From the NCBI GenBank assembly GCA_030625695.1, contig DAOUQK010000003.1, forward strand, positions 1-41,067: a DNA stretch of 41,067 bases, read 5' to 3'. Below the pieces are notes generated by a model. That model worked only from the letters and a program-made list of their open reading frames with translations. It was not told the origin of the DNA and made no database searches. This DNA comes from Paracoccaceae bacterium. GTDB lineage: Bacteria; Pseudomonadota; Alphaproteobacteria; Rhodobacterales; Rhodobacteraceae. A program made the position numbers and the translations under genes. Within the stretch, counting starts at the first letter, position 1. Each line of letters starts with the position of its first letter. Below, one piece after another: positions 17,118-23,809 of this stretch.

Positions 17118-17483
17118 ATGTCCAGACTATTCGCACTTCTGACGGCAGGAGTCTTCCTGCTTGGGTTGCCTTCAGTCGGGTCCGCACAGATCAGTAACCT
17201 GGCATTGGGGCAGGCAAAATCGCGGCTGGCTTGCGGTGCGGGCGTTGTCGTTTCTGCGGTAACGCTGCCCAATGGGTCGTTGCAGGTAACCTGCGCGCGC
17301 AATCCGGTGGAATCTTCGGCATCCTCGACAACCGCGTCAACCGTTGCGCAAACAACTGGTCTGGTCACGCCAGCCGGGATTGGGGCAGTGATCAGCGTGA
17401 CCATTGTGGTGGGCCTTACCGGTGGGGGCGACACTGGCACCACCACCACCACCAGCCAGCCGCGCCGTGGCTCCGACCGATAG
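17118..17483 (+). CDS. Small exported protein of unknown function
   Basis: The 121-residue product starts with a signal peptide (MSRLFALLTAGVFLLGLPS, cleavage after VGSAQ). The mature part carries two Cys (RLACGAGV and QVTCARNP) that could form a disulfide. A Ser/Thr stretch (SSASSTTASTVAQTT) follows, then a hydrophobic glycine-rich segment that could span a membrane (AGIGAVISVTIVVGLTGGG), and a short polar tail with a Thr run. No family is recognised. It is divergent from the exported-protein gene at 16352-16936, so the two may be co-regulated. The S49 peptidase gene follows on the same strand after about 120 bp. Confidence 0.65.
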   Translation: MSRLFALLTAGVFLLGLPSVGSAQISNLALGQAKSRLACGAGVVVSAVTLPNGSLQVTCARNPVESSASSTTASTVAQTTGLVTPAGIGAVISVTIVVGLTGGGDTGTTTTTSQPRRGSDR

Positions 17484-17606
17484 GCGGCCAGGAAACCGGG
17501 CCTCGGCGTTGCAAAATTGTCTGCGACACGGGAAATGCACGCTCGCGGGTGATCAAGTTTTCGCGCCTGCCTTGTGAACCGGCAGGCGACATTCTACATC
17601 CCTTAC

Positions 17607-18404
17607 ATGAAACTCCGCCTGCCATTTATCAAAAACCCGCCCTTGGTGTCCGTTGTGCGCCTGTCCGGTGCTATTGGCATGTCGGGGCGCGGGTCGCTTA
17701 ATCACCAATACACCGCCCCGATTTTGGAAAAGGCGTTTCGGCGCGGCAAGCCGGACGCAGTGGTTCTTGAAATCAACTCTCCCGGTGGCTCTCCGGTGCA
17801 ATCGGCATTAATCGGCGGCCATATCCGGCGGTTGGCGCAAGAACTGAACGTACCGGTCTATGGCTTTGTCGAAGATGTGGCGGCCTCGGGCGGCTATTGG
17901 CTGGCGGCGGCAGCGGATGAGATATGGGCCGACGACAATTCGGTGCTTGGCTCGATCGGGGTGATATCGGCGGGCTTTGGCGCCCACGTGTTCCTGGCCC
18001 GGCAAGGGATCGAACGCCGTGTTCATACAGCGGGCGACAGCAAATCCATGATGGATCCGTTCAGCCCGGAAAAGAAAGAGGACGTGGCCCGGCTCAAAAC
18101 GCTGCTCGGCGATATCCATGACAATTTTATTGCCCACGTTCAGGCGCGGCGTGGTGACAAGCTGGCCAAATACAAAGGCATGTTCACCGGCGAAGTCTGG
18201 CTGGCGGCCCGTGCGCTTGAGTTGGGCCTGATCGACGGGATCGGCCACATGAAACCGCAGATGGTCCAGCGTTTCGGCGACAAGGTTCAGTTTCGCCGTT
18301 ATAGTTTGCGCCGCCCATTTTTGTCGCGCTTTGGCGCGCAGATCGCCCAGGATACTTTGGGCGGGATTGAGGAACGCGCCGCTTTTGCGCGGTTTGGCTT
18401 GTAA
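17607..18404 (+). CDS. S49-family signal-peptide-peptidase-like serine protease
   Basis: The 265-residue protein has the single-domain SppA/SohB fold. S94 in AASGGYWLA and K146 in AGDSKSMMDPF, 52 residues apart, match the Ser-Lys dyad spacing of the short SppA type. The segments EINSPGGSPVQSA and NSVLGSIGVISAGFG are also family hallmarks. Such enzymes degrade signal peptides or small membrane proteins. No strong membrane segment is seen at the N-terminus. A GTG at 17574 would add 11 residues; the ATG at 17607 (MKLRLPF) fits relatives better, although neither has a good ribosome-binding site. The small zinc-ribbon gene starts one base after its stop, which suggests co-translation. Confidence 0.9.
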   Translation: MKLRLPFIKNPPLVSVVRLSGAIGMSGRGSLNHQYTAPILEKAFRRGKPDAVVLEINSPGGSPVQSALIGGHIRRLAQELNVPVYGFVEDVAASGGYWLAAAADEIWADDNSVLGSIGVISAGFGAHVFLARQGIERRVHTAGDSKSMMDPFSPEKKEDVARLKTLLGDIHDNFIAHVQARRGDKLAKYKGMFTGEVWLAARALELGLIDGIGHMKPQMVQRFGDKVQFRRYSLRRPFLSRFGAQIAQDTLGGIEERAAFARFGL

Positions 18405-18405
18405 C

Positions 18406-18594
18406 GTGATCGTCAAAATCATCTCATTGTTTCTGATCGGCATGGTGGTGTTGGCGATGTTTGGTCGGCTGCGTTTGCCCCGATTGCCCGGATCAAAACG
18501 GTTGGCCCGGGCCAAATGCCCCAAATGCGGACGCTTTCGCATCGGCAAGGGCCCCTGCGGTTGCGGCCATCGCGGCAAAGGTGGCCGTACATGA
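18406..18594 (+). CDS. Small membrane-anchored zinc-ribbon protein
   Basis: This 62-residue product starts at a GTG one base after the S49 peptidase stop and ends overlapping the exchanger start (ATGA). It has one N-terminal membrane segment (IISLFLIGMVVLAMFG), a basic stretch, and a rubredoxin-like knuckle CPKCGRFRIGKGPCGCG with four Cys (CxxC and CxC) able to bind one zinc. The tight coupling on both sides and the intact motif argue that it is real. Function is unknown. A role with the neighbouring protease or membrane quality control is only a guess from position. Confidence 0.7.
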   Translation: MIVKIISLFLIGMVVLAMFGRLRLPRLPGSKRLARAKCPKCGRFRIGKGPCGCGHRGKGGRT

Positions 18595-19541
18595 TGATGC
18601 CCTGGCTGCTGTCTGGCCTGGGGTTGTTGATTCTGCTGCTGGGCGGCGATGTCCTGGTGCGCGGCGCGGTTAATCTAAGCCTTCGACTGGGGGTGCCGGC
18701 CCTGATCGTCAGCCTGACGATTGTTGCCTTTGGCACGTCTGCCCCGGAATTGCTGATCTCGATCAAGGCGACGTTGAACAATGCGCCGGGTATCGCGTTG
18801 GGTAATGTTGTCGGCTCAAATACCGCCAATATCCTGATGGTGCTGGGTATTCCGGCGCTGCTTGCGACCATGCACACCTCGCAATGCGACAGTGCCAAAA
18901 CCTACCTGCATATGCTGGGGGCCACGGTGTTGTTCATTGCTCTGGCCTTTACCGGTGAATTCAACGCCACTGGCGGGATGGTCTTGCTGGTGGTGCTGGT
19001 GTTGATCATGGCCTCGGTCTTTCGAGAGGCGCGTGGGCATATCAGGGCAGGTGAGCCTGACGATCTGGAAGACATTGATGAGGCTGATCCGGATATGCCG
19101 TACTGGCGGATTGGTCTTTATCTGCTGCTTGGCCTGATCGGTCTGCCGCTGGGTGCCAACATTCTGGTCGAAAACGCCACCGTCATTGCCCGGGCTTATG
19201 GCGTCACCGATACGGTCATTGGCCTGACCCTGGTGGCTGTGGGCACATCCCTGCCAGAACTTGCCACCACCTTGATGGCGACGCTTCGTCAGCGGGCAGA
19301 TGTGGCGTTGGGCAATGTTATCGGCTCGAACATGTTCAATCTGCTCGCCATCATCGGCATTGCCACACTGTTTGGCCCAATCCCGGTTGATCCGTCCTTC
19401 CTGACCTTTGATCTGTGGGTGATGCTGGCCGCATCACTACTGATGATCCCATTTGTCTTTTTGGGCCGCGACATCACCCGCGCATGGGGCGTAGTGCTGA
19501 CAGCGCTCTATGCTGCCTATATCGCGGTTGTACTTTTTTAA
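18591..19541 (+). CDS. Calcium/sodium antiporter (CaCA family, YrbG-like)
   Basis: The 316-residue inner-membrane protein has about ten membrane segments and the two inverted alpha repeats of cation/Ca2+ exchangers: FGTSAPELLISIKA plus GNVVGSNTANILMVLG, and VGTSLPELATTLMA plus GNVIGSNMFNLLAIIG. The glutamates in the two PEL motifs are ion ligands. A short acidic loop (DDLEDIDEADPD) lies between the halves. It would exchange Ca2+ for Na+ across the membrane. Three ATG codons in a row (18591, 18594, 18597) make the exact start uncertain; the first overlaps the stop of the zinc-ribbon gene as ATGA. Confidence 0.93.
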   Translation: MMMPWLLSGLGLLILLLGGDVLVRGAVNLSLRLGVPALIVSLTIVAFGTSAPELLISIKATLNNAPGIALGNVVGSNTANILMVLGIPALLATMHTSQCDSAKTYLHMLGATVLFIALAFTGEFNATGGMVLLVVLVLIMASVFREARGHIRAGEPDDLEDIDEADPDMPYWRIGLYLLLGLIGLPLGANILVENATVIARAYGVTDTVIGLTLVAVGTSLPELATTLMATLRQRADVALGNVIGSNMFNLLAIIGIATLFGPIPVDPSFLTFDLWVMLAASLLMIPFVFLGRDITRAWGVVLTALYAAYIAVVLF

Positions 19542-19800
19542 GGTGAAACGAGCCTGTATCATTGTCACCACGACACCTTTCAGATCAGTTTTTTAGCCCG
19601 GGCAGGCCAAAGTTTTGCACCGCTCACGAATCCGTTAACAGAAGATTGCAGAAATGCCTTTAAAATCATTAACTTGGCATGAGGCGTTTATTTTGTTATG
19701 CAATTGCAATGACTTACCATAACGCCTAAAAATTAGGCAAAATGGCGAATACCCGAAAAACTAACGGAAATTTCGACCTCGGGGAAAGTTATCATCAGTG

Positions 19801-19809
19801 TTATCCACA
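19801..19809 (+). promoter_or_regulatory. Single consensus DnaA-box-like site
   Basis: TTATCCACA is an exact match to the strong DnaA box. Only one exact copy is present. The near neighbour TTATCATCA is too poor to count, so this is not evidence for an origin. It could be a DnaA-controlled promoter or chance. Confidence 0.3.
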
Positions 19810-19884
19810 GAAACGGTGGATTTGTTTTCTCTTGATTACTGTCCGCAAATGATTGCAGCCCGCGCCAGAGAATCATATCCCTGT

Positions 19885-19903
19885 GATATGAACGATCAGC
19901 CAG
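19885..19903 (+). repeat. Upstream copy of the uvrC start sequence (direct repeat 1)
   Basis: GATATGAACGATCAGCCAG is identical to 20020-20038 (which holds the uvrC start codon) except for one base. It would encode MNDQP, as does uvrC, but the frame then runs into the REP element and stops after 18 codons. It looks like an old 5' end of uvrC separated from the gene by an insertion. Confidence 0.6.
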
Positions 19904-19909
19904 TCGGGC

Positions 19910-19978
19910 GTAGGGTGGGCAGTTCTGCCCACCGTTCCGGTTGATCGTAAAGAAGGTGGGCAAAACTGCCCACCCTAC
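19910..19978. repeat. REP-type palindrome pair (BIME-like) upstream of uvrC
   Basis: GTAG plus the palindrome GGTGGGCAG/CTGCCCACC (19910-19933) and an inverted copy (19955-19978, arms GGTGGGCA and TGCCCACC, ending CTAC) flank a 21-bp linker. The layout is the same as in the pair at 8994-9059, but the palindrome sequence differs, so two REP families are present. It lies between direct repeats of the uvrC start. Confidence 0.8.
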
Positions 19979-20019
19979 GGGCCGGTGACAGGTCATTCAT
20001 TAGGTGAATTGGGTTCAGA

Positions 20020-20038
20020 GATATGAATGATCAGCCAG
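20020..20038 (+). repeat. uvrC-proximal copy of the direct repeat (direct repeat 2)
   Basis: GATATGAATGATCAGCCAG contains the ATG used by uvrC (20023). It matches 19885-19903 in 18 of 19 bases. The two copies are 135 bp apart and bracket the REP pair. Confidence 0.6.
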
Positions 20039-21900
20039 AACAAGATAGCCCCGAACCCCCGACTGGCCACGGTGTCATTCAGGGCTATCTCAAATCTCTG
20101 GACGCCTCGCCTGGGGTCTACCGGATGCTGGACGCACAGGCGCGGGTTCTTTACGTCGGCAAGGCGCGTGCGTTGCGCGCCCGGGTTTCCAGCTATGCGC
20201 GCCCGACGGGTCACAGCCCGCGCATTTCCCGGATGATTGCCGCCACCGCGTCGATGATGTTCCTGACCACCCGCACCGAGACCGAGGCGCTGCTGCTGGA
20301 GCAGAACCTGATCAAACAGCTCAAGCCGAAGTACAACGTGCTGCTGCGCGACGACAAAAGCTTTCCCAATATTCTGGTGGCCAAAGACCAGGCGTTTCCC
20401 CAGATCAAAAAGCACCGCGGCGCGAAGAAACAAAAAGGCGCGTATTTTGGCCCCTTCGCCAGTGCTGGTGCTGTCAACCGCACCCTGAACCAGTTGCAAA
20501 AGGCGTTCCTTTTGCGCAATTGCTCGGACCCGATGTTCGAAAGCCGGACCCGCCCGTGTCTGTTGTACCAGATCCGGCGCTGCTCGGCACCTTGCGTCGG
20601 CAAGATCAGCGAAGAGGGTTATGGCCTTGCGGTTCGCGACGCCGAATTGTTCCTGTCCGGGCGCTCTACCAAGGTGCAGGAAGACCTGGCCGCCCAGATG
20701 CAGATGGCCTCGGACGCGATGGAATTCGAACGCGCCGCCGCCTTGCGCGACCGCATCCGCGCCTTGACACAAGTGCAGGGCGCGCAGGGGATCAACCCAC
20801 GTAATGTGTCAGAGGCCGATGTGATCGCGCTGCATATGGATACCGGGCAGGCCTGCGTTCAGGTGTTCTTTATCCGCGCCGGACAGAACTGGGGCAATCA
20901 CGACTATTACCCGCGCGCAGGCACCGATTTTTCCGCCGCCGAGGTGATGGAGGCATTCCTGGGCCAGTTTTATGACACCAAAGAGCCGCCGCGCCAGATT
21001 ATCCTGTCCGATGGGATCGAGAATGACGATCTAATGGCTGATGCCCTCAGTCAAAAGGCCGGGCGCAAGGTGGAAATTCTGGTGCCGCAACGCGGTGAAA
21101 AGGCCGATCTGGTGGCAGGGGCCCTGCGCAACGCGCGGGAATCGCTGGCCCGGCGCATGTCTGAAAGTGCGACACAGGCCAGATTACTGCGCGGGCTGGC
21201 CGAGGCATTTTCGCTGGATGGCCCGCCGACGCGGATCGAGGTTTATGACAACAGTCATATTCAGGGCGCGCACGCGGTTGGCGCGATGATTGTCGCGGGC
21301 CCGGACGGATTTATCAAAAACGCCTATCGCAAATTCAACATCAAAGGCGTTGACCTGACTCCGGGCGACGACTTTGGCATGATGAAAGAGGTGCTGGGCC
21401 GCCGGTTTTCCCGCCTGCTAAAGGAAGACCCGGACCGCAACAAAGGGCTTTGGCCCGACCTGTTGCTGATCGATGGCGGGGCCGGGCAGGTCAGCGTTGT
21501 GGCCGAAATCATGGGCCAGCACGGCGTGCAGGACATCCCCATGGTTGGCGTCGCCAAAGGGGTTGACCGGGACGCCGGCAAAGAGGAATTCCACCGTCCC
21601 GGCCAGCGTGCCTTTGCCCTGCGTCACAACGATCCGGTGTTGTATTTTGTCCAGCGTCTACGGGATGAAGCGCATCGTTTTGCCATCGGCACCCACCGTG
21701 CCAAACGGTCCAAGGCCATCGGGGCCACGCCGCTGGACGAAGTGCCGGGCGTTGGGGCCACGCGCAAACGCGCGTTGCTGGCGCATTTTGGTTCGGCCAA
21801 GGCAGTTTCGCGGGCTGATTTGAAGGATCTGAAGGCGGTTGACGGGGTATCGGGTGCCCTTGCCGACACCATTTACGACTTTTTCCACGATAAGGGGTGA
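20023..21900 (+). CDS. uvrC: UvrABC excinuclease subunit C
   Basis: UvrC makes the two incisions around bulky DNA lesions in nucleotide excision repair. The 625-residue product has the normal domain order: GIY-YIG nuclease ([18 protein letters not shown], residues about 30-110), UVR helices for UvrB binding ([16 protein letters not shown], about 230), an RNase-H-like nuclease domain ([19 protein letters not shown] and [12 protein letters not shown]), and C-terminal helix-hairpin-helix motifs ([18 protein letters not shown]). The start is ATG 20023. A near-identical start sequence lies 135 bp upstream, beyond a REP pair, so expression signals may have been altered by an insertion. pgsA follows after a 111-bp gap with a hairpin. 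Confidence 0.97.
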   Translation: MNDQPEQDSPEPPTGHGVIQGYLKSLDASPGVYRMLDAQARVLYVGKARALRARVSSYARPTGHSPRISRMIAATASMMFLTTRTETEALLLEQNLIKQLKPKYNVLLRDDKSFPNILVAKDQAFPQIKKHRGAKKQKGAYFGPFASAGAVNRTLNQLQKAFLLRNCSDPMFESRTRPCLLYQIRRCSAPCVGKISEEGYGLAVRDAELFLSGRSTKVQEDLAAQMQMASDAMEFERAAALRDRIRALTQVQGAQGINPRNVSEADVIALHMDTGQACVQVFFIRAGQNWGNHDYYPRAGTDFSAAEVMEAFLGQFYDTKEPPRQIILSDGIENDDLMADALSQKAGRKVEILVPQRGEKADLVAGALRNARESLARRMSESATQARLLRGLAEAFSLDGPPTRIEVYDNSHIQGAHAVGAMIVAGPDGFIKNAYRKFNIKGVDLTPGDDFGMMKEVLGRRFSRLLKEDPDRNKGLWPDLLLIDGGAGQVSVVAEIMGQHGVQDIPMVGVAKGVDRDAGKEEFHRPGQRAFALRHNDPVLYFVQRLRDEAHRFAIGTHRAKRSKAIGATPLDEVPGVGATRKRALLAHFGSAKAVSRADLKDLKAVDGVSGALADTIYDFFHDKG

Positions 21901-21909
21901 TCCAAATGA

Positions 21910-21925
21910 CACGCCTCACGGCGTG
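21910..21925. terminator. Short hairpin after uvrC
   Basis: CACGCC and GGCGTG form a perfect 6-bp stem with a 4-base loop just after the uvrC stop codon. No clear T-run follows, so it may be a weak terminator or an RNA-stabilising hairpin. Confidence 0.4.
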
Positions 21926-22011
21926 ACTGGATTCTTAAAAGATGTGGCAAGGTGACAAGATTTTGCTAACGCCTGCTTTCATGTTGAGGGTCCGCGCGAT
22001 ACTGTCGGCCT

Positions 22012-22677
22012 ATGAGATGGAATCTTCCCAATATCCTGACGCTTTCGCGTCTGTTTGCGGCCCCCGGGCTGGCGGTGATGTTCCTTTATTTCACCAGACC
22101 ATATGCCGATTGGTTTGCCCTGAGCCTGTTTGTCATTGCCTCTCTGACCGATTGGCTTGACGGCTATCTGGCGCGGGCCTGGAAACAGGAAACCAAACTG
22201 GGCACGATGCTGGACCCGATTGCCGACAAGGCGATGGTGATTATTGCACTGATGGTGATCGTCGGCTTTTCGTCGATGTCACCCTGGCTGGTCCTGCCGG
22301 CCACGTTCATTCTGTTTCGCGAAGTGTTTGTTTCGGGCCTGCGAGAATACCTTGGCGATACGGCTGGCACGTTGAAGGTGACAGCATTGGCCAAGTGGAA
22401 AACCACGGCGCAGATGGTGGCCATTGCCGTGTTGTTCGCCCAGGGCGTGTTTGAGCATTATCTGGGCATGTCGATCATCGGCATGGACAATGAACTGGTG
22501 GGGCAAATCCTGAACGGAGAAGTTGAGGACCTGCATGGATTGCACTGGAAACTGGCCGGGATGGACTGGACCGGGCGGATTGGTCTTTGGTTGTTGTGGC
22601 TTGCGGCGGCGCTGACGCTGATCACCGGATGGGATTACCTGCGCAAAGCGATGCCGTATCTGAGGGAAACATCATAA
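22012..22677 (+). CDS. pgsA: CDP-diacylglycerol-glycerol-3-phosphate 3-phosphatidyltransferase
   Basis: PgsA makes phosphatidylglycerol phosphate, the precursor of phosphatidylglycerol and cardiolipin, in the inner membrane. The 221-residue protein carries the full CDP-alcohol phosphotransferase motif D-G-x2-A-R-x8-G-x3-D-x3-D in TDWLDGYLARAWKQE followed by GTMLDPIADK, and about five membrane segments. The N-terminus MRWNLPNILTLSRL is typical. It is slightly longer than many homologues because of a loop around residues 150-190 (EHYLGMSIIGMDNEL). Its stop overlaps the moaD start (TAATG), so the genes are co-translated. Confidence 0.95.
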   Translation: MRWNLPNILTLSRLFAAPGLAVMFLYFTRPYADWFALSLFVIASLTDWLDGYLARAWKQETKLGTMLDPIADKAMVIIALMVIVGFSSMSPWLVLPATFILFREVFVSGLREYLGDTAGTLKVTALAKWKTTAQMVAIAVLFAQGVFEHYLGMSIIGMDNELVGQILNGEVEDLHGLHWKLAGMDWTGRIGLWLLWLAAALTLITGWDYLRKAMPYLRETS

Positions 22678-22922
22678 TGGATGTATTGTATTTTGCCTGG
22701 GTCCGCGAACGTATCGGCCTGCCCAAAGAGCGAATCGATACCAGTGCTGCAACCGTGACCGCCCTGGTTGATGAATTGCGCGCGCGCGAAGAACGCTATG
22801 CCGCTGCGTTTGCCGATCTCAGCGCGTTGCGTGTGGCGGTTGATCAGGAGTTGGTCGATTTTGACGCGCCATTGGCAGGCGCGCGCGAAGTGGCGTTTTT
22901 CCCGCCGATGACGGGCGGCTAG
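22677..22922 (+). CDS. moaD: Molybdopterin synthase small subunit
   Basis: MoaD is the ubiquitin-like sulfur carrier that, with MoaE, converts precursor Z (cPMP) to molybdopterin. The 81-residue product ends in the required Gly-Gly (FFPPMTGG), which is adenylated and thiocarboxylated. It overlaps the pgsA stop by one base. Its own stop codon TAG is formed by the TA flank and first base of a MITE-like element inserted between moaD and moaE. Without that element the reading frame would end in TAA followed directly by the moaE ATG. Confidence 0.95.
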   Translation: MDVLYFAWVRERIGLPKERIDTSAATVTALVDELRAREERYAAAFADLSALRVAVDQELVDFDAPLAGAREVAFFPPMTGG

Positions 22923-23035
22923 AGCGTGTCCAACAAACATGAATTCAGTCAGCCGCCCGAACGCGTTATGCTTTGCAAACCCTGCCTCGGGCGGCTGACT
23001 GAATACATGAGCCCTGTTAGATTGGATACGCTCTA
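22920..23035. mobile_element. MITE-like element, copy B (116 bp, TA-flanked)
   Basis: The element begins TAGAGCGTGTCCAAC and ends with the inverse GTTAGATTGGATACGCTCTA. TA stands at both ends. Inner arms CAGTCAGCCGCCCGA and TCGGGCGGCTGACTG pair perfectly, giving a long hairpin around AACGCGTTATGC and CCTGCC. Its reverse strand aligns end to end with copy A at 10894-11009. It fills the whole space between moaD and moaE: its left end supplies the moaD stop codon and moaE starts two bases after its right end. It has no coding capacity. Confidence 0.8.
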
Positions 23036-23036
23036 A

Positions 23037-23483
23037 ATGCGGATTGTGGTTCAGGAGGCCGGGTTTGACGCCGGTCAGGAACTGACCCGGTTCAGTGCGG
23101 CTGATCCTGGTATTGGTGCGATTGTCAGCTTTACCGGCGTGGTGCGCGACACCGCCGAAGGCACGCTTGATGTGATGCAGATCGAACATTACCCCGGCAT
23201 GACCGAGGCCGCATTGACCAAGATCGCACAAGAGGCAATGACCCGCTGGGCATTGGGCGATATCCTGGTGATCCACCGGTTCGGACGGCTGGCCCCGGGG
23301 GATCAGATCATGATGGTGGCCACGACATCGGCGCACCGAAAGGACGCTTTTGAAGCGGCGGAATACCTGATGGATTACCTTAAATCCCGCGCGCCATTCT
23401 GGAAGAAAGAGATTCTGCGCGATGGAGCGCACTGGGTTGCCGCGAGGGACGAAGACGAAGATGCGTTGGGGCGCTGGGACTGA
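23037..23483 (+). CDS. moaE: Molybdopterin synthase catalytic subunit
   Basis: MoaE binds MoaD and inserts two sulfurs into precursor Z to give molybdopterin, the cofactor needed by SoeA in this window. The 148-residue product has the family core: SFTGVVRD near residue 32, MQIEHYPGMTE near 62, and the active-site stretch SAHRKDAFEAAEYLMDYLK followed by SRAPFWKKE with the catalytic lysines. The start ATG at 23037 lies two bases after a MITE-like element, so any ribosome-binding site must come from the element itself; I see only the weak GATACG there. It converges on a small membrane-protein gene with a 2-base gap. Confidence 0.95.
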   Translation: MRIVVQEAGFDAGQELTRFSAADPGIGAIVSFTGVVRDTAEGTLDVMQIEHYPGMTEAALTKIAQEAMTRWALGDILVIHRFGRLAPGDQIMMVATTSAHRKDAFEAAEYLMDYLKSRAPFWKKEILRDGAHWVAARDEDEDALGRWD

Positions 23484-23485
23484 CG

Positions 23486-23809
23486 CTAAACGCCAGTTCG
23501 CTCAATATGTGCGCGCATTTCTTCCGCCTCTAGGCGCGCCTCGCGCAACCCGTCCATCGCCGCATTCAGTTCGGCTTCGCTTTGGATCAACTGATTGCTC
23601 AGCTCGGCCTCACGTTGTTGCAGATAGGTGATTGCCTGGTCGCGGGTTTCTTCGGCCTCGTGCAATTCCTGGCTCATCCGGTCCAGCTCATTGACGTCCT
23701 TCTTGTTCACCCGGGTAAAGCGATGCACCAGCCAATGGGTGAACCAGCCGGTCATGAACGCGACAAACAGGATGGTCGCGGTGGTTATGATGAACTCAAT
23801 TCTGTCCAT
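23486..23809 (-). CDS. Small membrane-anchored coiled-coil protein
   Basis: The 107-residue protein has one N-terminal membrane segment (FIITTATILFVAFMTGWFTHWLV) and then a long charged helix rich in Glu, Gln and Leu heptads (from NELDRMSQELHEAEE to LEAEEMRAHIE). This predicts a coiled coil, probably in the cytoplasm given the basic residues after the membrane segment. No named family is recognised. Its start lies inside the 3' end of the OmpA/BON gene (14-base overlap) with GAGGAC upstream, so the two are probably co-translated and may act together at the envelope. Confidence 0.75.
   Translation of the reverse strand: MDRIEFIITTATILFVAFMTGWFTHWLVHRFTRVNKKDVNELDRMSQELHEAEETRDQAITYLQQREAELSNQLIQSEAELNAAMDGLREARLEAEEMRAHIERTGV

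Larger units (their letters stand above)
19542..20022. other. Gene-free AT-rich region upstream of uvrC
   Basis: About 480 bases without a credible gene. The left part is AT-rich and contains a small perfect hairpin GCCTAA/TTAGGC (19724-19738). An exact DnaA-box consensus TTATCCACA lies at 19801-19809. The right part holds the REP-type pair (19910-19978) and two copies of the uvrC start region. Reverse-strand open frames here run through the repeats and are not credible. Confidence 0.6.

Noticed and set aside
19541-20022. Replication origin upstream of uvrC
   Set aside because: Only one DnaA box is present and no dnaA, hemE, parA or similar origin-linked gene is near.
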